Source of the DNA: Chrysemys picta bellii
Taxonomy: Eukaryota > Chordata > Testudines > Emydidae
Assembly (NCBI RefSeq): GCF_011386835.1
Contig: NC_088800.1
Span: 53,101,439 to 53,165,438, forward strand
Direction: 5' to 3'
DNA: 64,000 bases
The notes below the pieces were generated by a model. The model had not been told where the DNA came from, ran no database searches, and saw only the letters and a list, made by a program, of their open reading frames with translations. Of this stretch, positions 1-13,345 are shown piece after piece. The position numbers and the translations under genes were made by a program. Within the stretch, counting starts at the first letter, position 1. Every line of letters begins with the position of its first letter.

Positions 1-792
1 GAAAGGGAGTGACAATAGCCCTTCATCTCACTCGGCTGCTTTTGAGTGGAGACAGCTTGTACCTAGCTTGACAAATGGAATAGCTAAGGTTTAGCCAGCA
101 GTAACTTTATAAAGGCCAAATTAAATAGGAATAGTAGGTGGTGGTAGATCATGGGATTTATCTTCCCAGGAAGGACCCCCGTAACCTGCAAGCTCTGCAC
201 TCAGTCAGCTATGCAAGAGCAAGAGAGACGTGCTGCTTGTATTAGCTCCCTAGCCTAGCAAGAAATGAGAACAGAGAGTCCCTTACTTAGCCCACAGCAG
301 CACTGTACGCTGCCTTTATTAATGATAATGAGATCAATACAATCTCTGCTCAAAATCAATGCTAAGTGATTATGCCATTATAAGGAGCTAGCACAAGGTT
401 CTTTAATAAGCCTTCATATTCCCCAGTAATGATCAGTAATAGTCACAAATGCATCAGTCACTTTCCTGTTTTACTTAGAGCAAGGCTGTTTTTTTTAAAC
501 AGATTATATTTTTTGTTGCAGAGGGAAATATTCTATTTTTTAACGTACAGATTTAATCTGAAATGAGAAGGACATAAAACCAGCCTGATAATGAACACCA
601 GGTATCAAGAATATCAGTTTATTTCCAGAGACAGAGCTCTGGATTCATAAACTCCTTATTGGCCAAGGCAAGAGTGGTAAGGCTCATAAAATCCTGCTGA
701 AGTATGATGAATTTCAGCACATGGATTGCAGTGAGAGACCTTGCTATTCACGGTGGGAAGGAGACAAAAAGGAGCCCTGACAGGGACATAAT
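1..792. other. Unannotated stretch
   Basis: I recognise nothing here: no exon-like frame and no repeat family I can name. Confidence 0.5.
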
Positions 793-1520
793 AACATAAG
801 AACAGCCATACTGGGTGAGACCAATGGTCTGTCTAGCCCCGTGTCCTGTCCGCTGACAATAGCCAATGCCAGGTGCTTCAGTGAATGAATAGAACAGGGG
901 CAATTATCAAGAGATCTATCCCCTTTCACCCAGCCCCTGTTTCTGGCAGGCAGAGGTTTAGGAACACCCAGAACATGGGGTTCCATCCCTGACCATCTTG
1001 GCTAATAGCCATTGATGGACCTGTCCTCCTTGAACTTATCTAATTATTTTTTTAACCCAGTTATGCTTTTGGTCTTCACAACATCACCTGGCAATGAGTT
1101 CCACAGGTTGACTGTGCATTGTGTGAAGAAATACTTCCTTTTGTTTTAAAACTTCTGCCTATTGATTTCATTGGGTGACCCCTAGTTCTTGTGTTATGTG
1201 AAGGGGTAAATAACACTTCCTTATTCACTTTCTCCACAGCAGTCATGATTGTATAGACCTCTATCACATCCCCCCTTATTCGTCTCTTTTCCAAGCTGAA
1301 CAGTCCCAGGTTTTTAATCTCTCCTTGTATGGAAGCTGTTCCATGCCCTTAATCATTTTTGTTGCCCTTCTGTGTATCTTTTCCAATTCTCATGAATCTT
1401 TTTTGAGACAGGGTGACCAGAACTGGATGCAGTATTCAAAGTGTGGGAGTACCATGGATTTATATAGAGGCATTATGATATTTACTGTCTTATTGTCTAT
1501 CCCCTTCCTAATGGTTATTA
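793..1520 (-). mobile_element. CR1 LINE 3' fragment
   Basis: This is the reverse complement of a CR1 3' end, starting ACATAAGAACAGCCATACTG. On the minus strand it encodes remnants of the ORF2 C-terminus such as MPLYKSMVLPHFEYCIQFWS. Truncated at its 5' side near 1520. Confidence 0.9.
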
Positions 1521-4500
1521 ACATTCTGGAAAATGGAAAACACCAGGAAAGAGAGACAGCAGCAAGAGGAGGAAGCGGCAGCAGGAGACCTGAGAGCTTG
1601 GGCGTGGGGGAGAGGAGAGAGAAGGGAGACGCAATGGGAAAAAGACAGGGAGAGCAGCCACAGAAGAGAGTGGCAGCCTGGGTAAGGCCAGAGTCACTGA
1701 CTTGGATCATGTACCATATGAGATGAAAAAAACAGTCAACTTTTGAATTATGAGGCTCTAATTCCATCTCTGGGCCCTGGTGACTGCACAAGCCGCTTAC
1801 TTTATGTTCCCAGGGTTTATGCCATTGCTGGGATCTCTAGATGGATTTATAGACCCTGCTGCTTATTCCATGTGTAACATAAAGCTATTCCAAGTGACAG
1901 AAATGCCTTTAAAAATACACTCTCAATACAGAGTTTGGCCACATTTCCAACCCCCTGCGTGGAGTAGTTGCATCATTGGGAATAGCACTGCCCCTGCCTC
2001 CACCAAGAGAATTTCTGTAGCAGTCAGCTACTGGGGATTTTTTAAATGTGGAGGGCCAACATTTCATTGTTCCTCCTATTTTCATTTTTGTTCCTGTTAC
2101 ATGCTCTTTGCAAACTCAGGGACTGATCCAGCTCCCACTGACTTCAATGGGAGTCTCTCCAATCACTTCAAGTTGAGCTGGATTGGGGCATGATTTTACC
2201 TTGTTTGGGTCAGCCATTGTCTGTGGTGTTAGAGGAAGGAGAAGTGTTAAGAGGATGATACATTTTTGCCCCCACCTTGATATTTTTCTGGTTGACAAAA
2301 TGTGGGGAGCCCGATTCTGTAGCATTTCACACTGTGTAACTCACCAGGGAGAGAAGCCAGGTAACAAGAGCCTGGTAGATGCTGGCTGCTGTCAAGACAG
2401 TGTCTGGGAAGCGTCCACTGTGCTGACCACATGTGGCTACCTGTCCACAACTGGCGAGCCAAATCGTCATGAGAAGCTTCTCACCGTTAACGCTGTCTGC
2501 ACTAGGCAATGTGTTAATTGCTGGCAAATAAGACGCTTCCTGTTGAAGGAGAGTGGGAACATTAAACTAATTTGTATTATGAGGCCTGAAACAGAAAACT
2601 ATATTGATTTTGATCAATACAACTGGCTGAATGCTACCATCGGAGGTGGCGGTAATAAATCTATAGGGACATGCATGTTTACAGCTTCACTTTTACATTT
2701 TATCCAAGAGACAGCACCTCTAGCAACCTAACGCCTCCTGGCTCCATGCTGGGGCATTGATTCTATACTGACTCAGAGTCCCTAGTGCCATTTCCTGTAG
2801 CATGCTGGGCTTTCCTTAGAGCTCTCTCATCCATGTCTGGAGTAGGCCTAACACTGCTTAGCCTGTGGAAGCTAATGAGATCAGCCAGAGGTAGTATGAC
2901 TGGAGTCATTCAGTATTCATCATCAATGTTAAGTGTTAATTACTTATCAGGGAAATGCCCTTGAATCAAGCCTGATAAGAGTGATAGAGCTTGTATTACT
3001 GTCTGCTCTGCCTAACAAATCTCACTGATCTATCATGTACATTTAAGTGAACTCTCATCTCATCGCCTTGATTGTAACTGAGCACTGGTATTTTGTCAAT
3101 TAGGGGAAGAATCCCTCCCCCACCCTTTTTTTTTTCAAATGCAATTCTCACACTTTTGCATTGCCCATTACCAGTTTTCCGGTAACATGCATTCAGTATG
3201 CTCTGAAACACTGCATCACTTAATTCCTTGCGACCTAACTAAAACACACAGGTAACTTTTAAACTGTCTACACTGCAACGTGTGGTGAACTTTACAGTGC
3301 AAGCTGAGCACACAATCGCAATGGCACTGTGCATTTTCATCCCCAGCTCTCTGGGCTTTGTGTCAGAGCTGGTTATCAATCCCATCGGGCTGAAGCTTAG
3401 TGGATACAAGTTTGTTGGCCAAGATGAACAATGCATTTCCAAGAAAATGGCTCTAACTGGTAAACGATGCTGTTTGTAGATAGCTCTTGGAAAGGAGAGT
3501 TGGCCTTTTTGTAAATTTCCTTTCAACAAGTCCATATATTGGATTGGTCAAACAGCTCTTGTTGCTCTAATATTGGCAGGTCCTGTTGAGATTTTTAGAT
3601 GGTTGGATGTTATTGGGGGGGGATGGGGGCAGAATGGTTCACTGGTATACAGATCTGAGACCTTTCACCCCTCAGTAGACGGCTGGACTCCACTCTGGAT
3701 TGGTAACAAATGAAAGTTGATACCAACTAATGGCTGTTAGGTAAATCCAGTGTATCCAGGGGTATAACACCATGATCACTGCTGGTACTCTCAGCACAAA
3801 GCAAACTCACCTCTCGGTCCTTCTGGGGGTCTTTCCCAGTCAGGAGTGAGGCCCATTAGAGGAGGACTTTGTATAGCTGTATCTTTTATGTGGCTAAACA
3901 GAAGCTTTTGGACTCCAGGGCTCTCAATCCAGCATTAAATTCACACTAATGTTATGTAAAGATGAAGCTAAATGTCAGATCCCGTTGTGATACAGTCTTA
4001 ACAGTGTTAAACAGAGTTCATAGCAGTGAGGACTAAATTAGCGTGTACTCCACATTGAAGAGGAGGAAGAGGAGGAAGGTGGCTTCCTGATTAAAGAAAT
4101 GAAGATGTATCCTTTATTTGTAGGGGTTGTGGATGGAAGAGGTCTTATTCCATACTGGCTGGAGGATTCATAAAACAGTTGTTTGCAGCCAAGTCTAAAT
4201 TTATCTTTCTATGTCATCCTCCCTGCAGCCTGGATCATGGGGATTTAACAGGCAATCCCTGATGAGTGGCAAATTACCGACTGCAGAAATCGTCTGCCAA
4301 ATGATGCATCAGCTGTACATTTGTAAATGTGAACTGATTTCTAGGTACTTTAGCAGCCTTGGCTAATTCCTCTAATGAAGTCTCTATTCTCTCCATGTTG
4401 AAATGGCTCCAGCCTTGCATGACCCCTTACGGTATGCAGTATTCATGCGCAGAAAAAGGCAAGTGTGCAGAAGGCATTGCCATGTGTCTGTTTTCATAAG

Positions 4501-6819
4501 CCTGGAAACTGGATAGAGCTGTGCTTTAACCAGATAGGAAATGCAGTTGTTCCCCTTAGCAATCATGTTCATCTCTCCAATGAAATGCAGCTAACATTCT
4601 TTCATGGCTTCCTAAATTCTAGTGGTGGATGAAGACATATCAGAAATGTCAAGTGTTCGTTCTTTCCCATTCTTTGGGGAAAGGAAAAAATGATGGCAAT
4701 ACCATCTGTTAGTCAATTTCAAACTCCACATTAAATTGTGGAATAAATCCTGCAATCAGCCAGAGAACTGCTTTATCACTGCAGAATGGAAGCAATGGAT
4801 AAGAATGAGAAATTGTCTGAATTTCCTGTATTAAACTGGCAGAACATACTGTAATTAGGATGGCAACATTTAATAACGAAAAGAATAGTAAGATTGACAT
4901 TAATGGTCTGAATGGTCTTTCTGTTAATGCACTTTAGCACTAGACTCATACTCGATAACAGGAGTGGTTTTCTGAATATTAACCATGCTGAGGTTACTGA
5001 GCTGAGAAATATGACTGTGTCAGGATGGTACGGAGATTTTCTGACCTGAACCATGCTTTAGATTGTTGAAACGGATGAGGTATAAACCTCCAAAGTAGAT
5101 AATTCTAAAGCATTGCCAAAATAAGACTGCAGGAATGCAAGGATCTGAGAAACAAAAGCTTTATTTTCTGCTATCGTCCCTTTTACACAGCTCTCCAATT
5201 TGGTCCAGGCATTGCATATTGTGTTAGGTTGTTTAAATTGAAAGCAGACATTTCTTTGCTAGGAATAGCTTCATTTCTCTACGATTATTCTCAGGCTCTA
5301 GCTTGAAGGAGATCATCTCTCCTGATTGGGAAGTATGATAAGATTTGGAATCTGTGGGCTGCGGGAGCCTGAGAGGGCTAATACCTGCCTGTGTCTATGC
5401 AGGTGCAGTAGAAGGGGAAAAGTCATATTGGAGTCAGCTCATTGTCAGCAATTATTGCCCTGTGAAGGTGCAGGTGGGATCTTGCTGTTGCACACAGCCA
5501 TGGTCAGCACAGGACCCAGAGCAGGGGGGAATGGTTTTATACGAGCTTCATGTTCCCCAGTTATGGGGCCACGAGGGGCTGGGTCAACCCAGGTGCAATA
5601 TACAGCAGCCTCCTCAGGGCTGCTATAACCCAAAGGGCTGATACACAAGCTGGGAATAGTTGGAGCATAGCAGTGCTCCATACACGTCCTTCTCCCGCTG
5701 GCCACTTCCTTGATATCCCCCCATGCTGGGGCTATGAAGGGGTGTGGTGTAGAGCCAGCTACACCGGCTCTATCCCACTTGAGGACTCATTCACCCCAGG
5801 GGAATCCTCAACTGCCCAGGCAGAGCAGTTTAATGGCTTCTTTGTGTCACCAGAGCAATGCAAAGAGACCAAGTCAGAGCCAAGGATCTGGCACAAAGTG
5901 TGCACTGGCACATATACACTGCTTGTGCCATTGGCTGTATACCTTGGCAACAGGGGTGTGGCTACAGGGTAAACGGATGTTGTTGGCCCCGAATTCAGCA
6001 CACACTTCCTCTGCTATCTGCAGTAAACAAGATAGCTCCATTGCACTAAGCAATTGTTCCTGAGGACAGCAACCACATGCAGAGCCCCACTGCGTGTTAC
6101 CTGGCCTGACCAGTGGTATCCTGTGCTGTCAGAAACCCTCCTTGCTGGATGCTGTTGATATGTGCCACTGCCCTTGCTGTGCTGTCTGTCTGATGTGTTG
6201 CCAGGATCTGGCTCAGCATGGGCTCTCGACACCATTTCTGGAAGCAAGAGTCCTGTTGGCCACTCCTGAGCTACTGGTTTTGAGAGACCTCTCACTCTCT
6301 GCCAGGATATGTCTAGTTGGACTCTGAGATGTTATGAATGGGTCGGAAGGACCAGCAGGGACTATTGATCAGCGAACCTCAAACAACATCTCCCAAATGT
6401 TCTGATGCTCTTCGGAATGATTTCCAAACCACGAGGATACAAAACCAGCCTGGGAAATCTCACTGTATTTCCCGCTTTCAGCTGCTCTGAGAGTCCTCAC
6501 TCTGATTGTTCTTCCATGCCCGCTGATCTGACGCAAAAGGGCCTCACTTAACACATCTTATCTTGATCATCTTTAGGTGAAAATTCCCATTTTTCAGGAT
6601 CTTGCGCCCAACTAACACATAACGGGGCCTGATTCTTGTCTCCCTTACATGGGAGTAAATCAGGAGGAACTCCATCAAAGTCAATGCCGTCATGATGGTA
6701 TAAACCAGTAGAAGTGGGAATAGAAGCAGGCCATTTGATTTTGGTTGATTTCTAGAATACAAGATGGAGAGCTCCTTTCCTGGGATAGTTATTTATTCTT
6801 CATATTACATTAGCACTGG
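1521..6819. other. Unannotated stretch, no supported gene
   Basis: The longest frame (2183-2731, plus, 182 codons) has no similarity I recognise and no conserved motif, so it is not called. A palindromic CCCACTGACTTCAATGGGAG core lies near 2136. Otherwise apparently unique, ordinary intergenic DNA. Confidence 0.5.
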
Positions 6820-7124
6820 AGAGGCCGAGCAGGGATCACAGCCCATTGTGCTGTGTGTTACACAAATGTGAAGCAAAAAGAGAGTCCTTGCCCAAGGAGC
6901 TTACAATCTTGGTTAGTGACAAGACACAATAAGTGGCTGAAACAAACAAACAGGTCAAATGACTTTGCCAACCATAAAGACCAGCCTCACCGCTTCCTTC
7001 CCTAAGACTGACACAACTTAATGATCTTTATCTCTTTGAAAATAAACAAACATGTATGGAAGAGATTTCTCTGCCCAACACACATTCTAGTGGGTGCATT
7101 AGAGGGCTTTACTCTGGGAGAGGT

Positions 7125-7330
7125 GATACAGTGATCTGAGAAGAGGACTGGGAACCAGGTACTCGGGTCCTAATCCTGGCTCTAAAACTGATTCCTTCTG
7201 TACACCACTTAACCTCTCTCCCTCCATCTCTCCACCTTTAAAATGGGGATAACACTCCTGACTTAGCTACCTGAGAGGAGGATTAAATAGCTAATGTCTA
7301 TAAAGCACTCTGAAGATGGACAGCACAATA
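7125..7330 (+). repeat. MIR-type SINE
   Basis: CGGGTCCTAATCCTGGCTCT, CACTTAACCTCTCTCCC, AAAATGGGGATAA and GAGGATTAAATAGCTAATG follow the MIR consensus order. Confidence 0.8.
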
Positions 7331-7439
7331 TTAAGGAAAAAACACTGACATTTTGTCTCTTTCCTTCCTTTATACATTCCAGAAACAGAACTATTTCAAA
7401 TCCACTATCGGCTGGGCAGCCTAAATAACACCTAGCTCC

Positions 7440-7635
7440 TTATAGTGCTTTGCATCTGAAGTTCTCAATGCACTATTCAAGCAAGGTCAGTAGCATCATC
7501 ATTCCTATTTTACAGATGGGGAAACTGAGGCACAGACTGGGGAAATGACATGCCTAAGGTCACCCAGCAGGCCAGTGGCAGAGCTTGGGATAAAACCCCT
7601 GTCTCCTGAGACCCAGTCGAGTGCCCTATTCAGTA
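7440..7635 (-). repeat. MIR-type SINE
   Basis: TTTTACAGATGGGGAAACTG, AGGTCACCCAGCAGGC and CAGTGGCAGAGCTTGGGA are the reverse complement of the MIR core. Confidence 0.82.
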
Positions 7636-7914
7636 GGCCCCACTGAAGCATATACTGAAGCATATACTGTCTTTAAATACTTCTCTTCTTCCATTTCAAA
7701 CATGGCATCAGGTCAACACTATACGCAACTTGAAATACACCCTCAACCCTGGGTATATTCCAATATTTGTAGCTTTCACAATCACATTTTCCTGTTGAGT
7801 ATATATATAGATCCTTCTCTTGTTGCTCTGTGAGAGACTCACACAAACGAAGGGGGAGAGTGACTGACTATACAATCTACTCACATGGCTCCCATAACTG
7901 GATACCTGAGCAGT

Positions 7915-8058
7915 TCACAATCTTTAATGTCTTTATCCTCGCAACACACCTGTGAGAAAGGGGAGGGCTATCCTCCCCATTGGACAGATGAGGAATTGAG
8001 GCTTGCTCAAGGTCACTCAAGGAGTCTGTGGCGGAGCAGGGTGAACCTGGCTCTCTAG
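7915..8058 (-). repeat. MIR-type SINE
   Basis: GACAGATGAGGAATTGAGGC, CTCAAGGTCACTCAAGG and GGCGGAGCAGGGTGAACC match the MIR core in reverse. Confidence 0.7.
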
Positions 8059-8889
8059 AGAGGGAAACGGGGAAACTAAAGGGCTGTCAAATGCACAAAA
8101 TAAACACAGGTGAAAAAAAAGAAAAGACATTTTCCCCTTGATCTCTGTAGTCATAGGACCAGCTCCTCTCATGCAGTAAGGCCATGAAGCAGGGGCACCT
8201 GCCTTTGGGAGGATCACCCTTGTGCAAAGAGTCTGAGGCTCCCACAGCACCTCCCATCCCGCTGCAGAAAGGGGGCATGGTCAAGATCCCCTGCGCTGCA
8301 CTGTTTTGACCGCTTGGGCTGTTAGCAGCAATGCTGTAACTTATGCTGAAGTCCCAGCCCTGCACTCAGCCAGCTCCAGGATTGGGGAGAGCAAAGGGGA
8401 GCTGGCCCATTACCTAGTTATACGACACTTGTAGTGATGAAAGTAAAACATTTGCACAGAGGGGTCTGATTTTTAAGCTGACGGTATCCTTGCAAGAAAG
8501 ACCAAGCCTGCTGTGAAGGGCGGAGCATTAAAAATGGAATGAGACGGTGTGGCCATGGTACACACAGCCCTCCCTGTACCATTCACAGAGGGCTAGCTGG
8601 GTAAATGGGCCACCTTTAAAATTATGCTCCTCCAAGACAATACAGGCTCAATTTGGAACAGTGTGGAACACTGCTGTGTGGTGTTAAGTGCCCTCAACTC
8701 CCACTGGTTTCACTGGGAGCTGAGGGCACTCAGCACTTTGCCAGAACAAGCCTTCTCTTGTTTTCAGCTGCAAGGGCCAATCTGTTGTATTGATTTTTCC
8801 AATGTGTCTTGTCTTACTTAGGCTGTAAGCTCTTCAGGGTGGGGGAACATGACTTATCTCTGCACCTGATTTATATATGAAGATACACC

Positions 8890-9064
8890 TATCTCATAGA
8901 ACTGGAAGGGACCCTGAAAGGTCATCAAGTCCAGCCCCCTGCCTTCACAAGCAGGACCAATTATTGATTTTTGCCTCAGATCCCTAAGTGGCCCCCTCAA
9001 GGATTGAACTCACAACCCTGGGTTTAGCAGGCCAATGCTCAAACCACAGCTATCCCTCCTCCCT
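8890..9064 (-). mobile_element. tRNA-derived SINE with CR1-like tail
   Basis: Read on the minus strand it starts with a tRNA-like head: A box TAGCTGTGG-type and B box GGTTGTGAGTTCAATCC. It ends with a tail resembling the CR1 3' end (AAGGTCCCTTCCAG near 8905). Slightly damaged in the A box compared with the copy at 42505. Confidence 0.88.
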
Positions 9065-9624
9065 CTGAGCCCCAGAGGTGCTGAGCACCTGTAATCACCA
9101 GTGACTTCTGAGGGAGTTGCTGGTGCTCACCGTGCAGCCTTACACAGCTATACTTTTTTAATAATCGTAATTGCAGGATTTTTCCACTTTGAAACCTCAA
9201 TTAGACCATTTGAAATTCCTACAAACAGTGTTGCTGTTGCATATAGGGCTTCTCTAGTTGAAATGATGATTTGTATTATGGTAGCACCTAGCGGTCCCAA
9301 TCAAGATCACCACTGTACAAAAACCATAGCCCATACTGCTTCCCAGTATCAAAAAAGAAGTCACTGGCGAAAGATCAGCTCCCAGTTCTGAGCAGAGAAT
9401 CAGGAGATCTGAGTTCTATTCTGATCTCAGTGAAGCAAGAGGTCCTTCTCAGTGGAAGGTGATAGATTTTGGCCCACAGGTAACACATACTTCTGTAGTT
9501 TGTCAAAGAGCAACTGACTTATGCAGACATAATTTCCTCCTCATCTGCCCCCTTGTAGATGGGAGATAGGGGTTATCTAATTAACGTTTTGCTTTATTGC
9601 CTGCTCTTCAAATCTATCTTGACA

Positions 9625-9860
9625 GTTCTGCTAATGTGAACGGAAAAGTATTTTGGGGACCTCTACTGGCAGCAAGCTCTGTGTGTATACAATTCTGGAA
9701 ACTATATTCATTTCACTTATACTAACCTTTCCCTTAAGCAAAAGCAACAAATGTTTCCATCTGTCAAGATCCGCCATAAGTATATTCAATAATGGACCAA
9801 AACTCATTTTAATCACTCCCAAGATGGGCCAAGGAATATAAAGGACTAAATATTTCATAT
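9625..9860 (-). mobile_element. L1-type LINE ORF2 fragment
   Basis: The 75-residue minus-strand frame (9858-9631) contains ISEMNIVSRIVYTQSLLPVE and VPKILF, matching the L1 reverse-transcriptase motif IKMNILPRLLYLFQ-IPI-IPKSFF. Both ends are truncated. An L1 in a CR1-dominated genome is a minority element. Confidence 0.7.
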
Positions 9861-11971
9861 CTTTCTAAGGCCATTTCAAATTCCAATTAGAGAAAATGGG
9901 ACTGAAAACAACTACAGTCCTGGAAAGACATCAGATTTCACTCACTTCATGTCATGGCCGGAAAGTGGTATAGATAAAGCCAGGGGCTCCTGCAAAGGCA
10001 TTCAGCTGGGCAAGGCTCAAGATTCAGAGGGCAACCTTCCTCTCCAAACCTACCGCCTGCTGTTCTACCAGGGCACAAGGGGGAGGGCTGATCCCCATGG
10101 TGTGGGGGCCAATGGAGGATGTGTCCGGAATGGGTGGGAAGCGTTATCGCCACATAGATCTGGGTCAGCTCAAAGCAGCTTTTACCCCAAACCAAGCAGC
10201 ATGGATGTATATGCAATATACATGTCACTCTCGTTTCAACCTGTTCTTGGTGGGATGGGGACCCCAGAACATGCCCCGGAGGCCGTGCCGCTGCAGCATT
10301 GTGTGAACTGGCGCAGACAAAAAGATCAGTTACAAGGAGAATCTAGGGTAAAGTTCTCTTGTGAACTGGGGACCTCTGCATTCTTTACCGTCTGCCCTTC
10401 TCTATGCTAGTGCACCCCTATAGTATTAGCATCAAGGGGCTCTTGCACCAGCGCAGGGTGGAACTGTGTACTGGTCTGATTATGTAAGCAGGGGTACACA
10501 CCTTGCAAAAGAAGATTATGGAAGCCACTTGCCAGGAATCCAAAAGACAAAACTAATTTGCATAGACATCTACAACCCAGTTCAGGAGTTGGTGTCAGCA
10601 CGTATTCGCCCAACGATGCATTGAAACCTGTGCCAGTGAAGACTACATCCTCTTCCTAACCTTAACACTTGGTGTCTCATTTGACTTTCGTCTCTTTTCC
10701 CTTTCTCGCCTTCCATCTGCCACGTTCTCTTTGCCCTCCTCTCTGCCTTCTCTCCCCTTCTTACTAGGCTTCCTCTCTTCTTCTAGTCCCTTCTCATTGT
10801 TCTGCCTTCTGCCCTGCCTTCCCACCTCTGCCCTTCCATTTAAACCCCTTCCCTTCTCTCTCTATTTGCCCCCTTTCACCATTCTCCTCACACCAGGGCT
10901 ACGGGATGAAACATGGCATCTCTCCACAAGGGCCAGGCCAATCAGAGCCTAAGAATGCAATGGACAGAAACATGGCTCTGCTCTGTTCTCCCAGGCCTCC
11001 AGCTGGCAACTTTTCTCTTTTCACAGGCCTCACTACCCAGCAGGGAACAGACCTCACTTCTCTCCCAGCGGATCACTGGCTGGCAGGGGCAGAAAGGACT
11101 TTCCAGTAAGCGTTCTCTCACCAGCACCTTTCCCCACTCAAAGCAGCAGCCAGCTACCCTGCAGCCTTGAATGGATACAGTGATTCTGTTTTACAGAGTA
11201 TGTCTTTGAATGGGTTCAAGGCTTCAAGCCCTGAACAAAGACAATCTTCAACTCAAAGCTACAGAAGCAGGGATGGCAGTGAAAAATTTCTACTTGTGAG
11301 CCACTTGCCACACCTCTGTTCGGTCATGCGCGGCTCCCGTTCCCCCTCGCTCCTTATAGCTGCTGCCCTCTGTTTCTCCTCCCCTCCCCTAATAGCTCAG
11401 TTTGAACCCTGAGGTATAACTAAGAGATGCAGGATTAAATTAATGTAAGCAGGGTCCCCGGCATCTAGATGGGAGGGGGAGAGACTTCAGGAGCAAACTG
11501 TATTTACATGAACACACCTGCTCTGCCAAAATATCCAGCAGATAGAGCTGTGTTGCTCAAAGTGATCAACTGTGGCTGGTGTTGGGTTATAAATTACTTT
11601 AGTACTGAATGCAGGGGTAGTGGAATGTTATCAACGTTGTTGTCTTGTATGAATAAACGAGAGCAGAACTGTGCTTAACCTGTCCCAAATGAGGGGGTCA
11701 CGGTCAATGGACAGGACCTCGTTAAGCCAGGGGCTCGAATGCCAGACCTCTGTGGAAGTAAGGGGGGTGGGGACAGGTGTCCCAGCCAGGAGGTGTGGAC
11801 TCTCCCTAAGGGTCCCCAGTCTGGTTTAACCTCTTCCTCCCCTCTGTTCAAAGATAGAGCCAAATAGGCTTCATTAGGAGCCTTTTGTTATTTTAAGTAC
11901 TCAATGAGAGCTGAAATCACTTGTGGTGGGGCAGTGTTTCTGCCCAGCCTGTTGAGAGCTAAAAATCACTA
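9861..11971. other. Unannotated stretch with the CT-rich tract
   Basis: Apart from the CT-rich tract at 10685-10885, nothing is recognised. A 153-codon plus frame (9949-10410) looks like chance. Confidence 0.5.
10685..10885. repeat. Pyrimidine-rich (CT-rich) tract
   Basis: About 200 bp is dominated by C and T on the plus strand (for example TTCCTCTCTTCTTCTAGTCC), with few A or G. No repeat unit is evident. The 60-codon Lys/Arg/Glu-rich frame on the other strand is a by-product. Confidence 0.75.
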
Positions 11972-12232
11972 AGGGCTAGTCTACACTAGCAACGTTAAAG
12001 CGCTGCCACGGAGGAGCTTTATTGTGGCTTGTGTAGTCACTGCAGAGCGCTGGGAGAGTTCTAAAAAACCCACCTCCACGAGGGGCATAGCCGCACTCCC
12101 AGCGCTGGTGCACTGTCTATACTGCCGCTTTACAGCAGTGAAACTTGCTGCACTCGGGGGCGGGGGGAGATGTTCACACCCCTGAGCGAGAAAGTTGCAG
12201 TGCTGTAAAGTGCCAGTGTAGACAAGCCCTAA
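11972..12232. mobile_element. Non-autonomous DNA transposon, about 260 bp
   Basis: Inverted ends AGGGCTAGTCTACACT and AGTGTAGACAAGCCCT flank GC-rich interior sequence. No clean target duplication could be read. The same family recurs at 62493-62748 in opposite orientation. Confidence 0.78.
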
Positions 12233-13090
12233 GAGACTGACCTACAGAGGTCACAGCAGAGAGGCAGGTGGCAGCAGAAGGTAACTGATGGGCGGCCAGC
12301 GAAAGTGGCAAGCAGTTGGCTGGCAGGGTGGCCAGGCAACAAGGAACCACATCTGGCCAGGTAGCTAGTGGAGAGGAACCATGGCTGATGGGGTAGCCAG
12401 CCAGAGCACATGCTCAGATGGTGGAGCAAGTAAGGTTCCTTGGGTGGGAGGTGAACTCACACAGATGCACCTCTGAACCCTGGGTCCTCACTGACCAAGG
12501 ACAACCACTGTGAGTGGGGTATGGGGAGGGAGAAGAGGGGGACACAGTAAAGGAGCTTTTGGTTGTAGAACTCAGGAACATAAGGCAGAATACTCTGCCC
12601 CATGCACACTGGGGTGGGTGTCCTGCTCAGTTTTATGATTATGAATCCTGCTTGTGGCATTTTCCCTAATTAATGTTGGGTGACTTCCCTCCTTTCATTA
12701 AAAGTGTATTTTCTACACTCAGGCTCTGTGCTTGCGAATGGGAAGTATTGCCTCTCAGAGGCGCCCAGGGATGGTGTATAATTTTCCCAGGTTACTGGGT
12801 GGGAATTTGAGCCGGTTCTGTGTTGTATTGTTGAAAAGGAATCCCTAGATATTAAACCTGGTTGTTGCCAGCTCCACCTGGCAGAAGGGTTATATTAAGA
12901 TAAAGAAATAAAGGGCTGACAATCAGGCACAGTTTCCTAATGGTGAGAACAAGCTGACCTTGCATAGTCTCCCAAGCAGTGGGGCTCTCGCCCTTCTTTA
13001 AGTCACCTAACATAACACTGGAGAAGGTACTGTAGGGAGTACCCAGAATTGTCAGCTGTGCACATGTAACTGGCTGTTGCTTTGAATGTG
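12233..13090. other. Unannotated stretch
   Basis: No gene or nameable repeat seen. Confidence 0.45.
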
Positions 13091-13094
13091 GAAA

Positions 13095-13342
13095 ACTGGA
13101 GACAGAGAAAGAATAGTGCAGTGAGTCAGGTTGCTTGTCTGGGTCTAGGGAGAACTAGATTCAGTTCCTGCTCAACTTCAGATTTCCTATACGACCGCAG
13201 AAAAGTCATTTTGTCTCTGTGCCTCAGTTTCCCATCTATGAAATGGGAATACAGAACTTCCTCACCTCGCCTGGGTGTCATGAGGGGGAATTTGTTAAAG
13301 ATTGTGTAGTGCTCAAATACCATGGCAATGGGCACCATAAAT
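13095..13342 (+). repeat. MIR-type SINE
   Basis: The MIR core reads CTCTGTGCCTCAGTTTCCC and AAATGGGAATACAGAACTTC and is followed by the GATTGTGTAGTGCTCAAATA 3' part. It abuts the pogo-like element at 13346. Confidence 0.8.
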
Positions 13343-13345
13343 GTA

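Noticed and set aside
2183..2731. 182-codon plus-strand frame
   Set aside because: No recognised domain, no splice-linked neighbours and no codon-like conservation that I can see.
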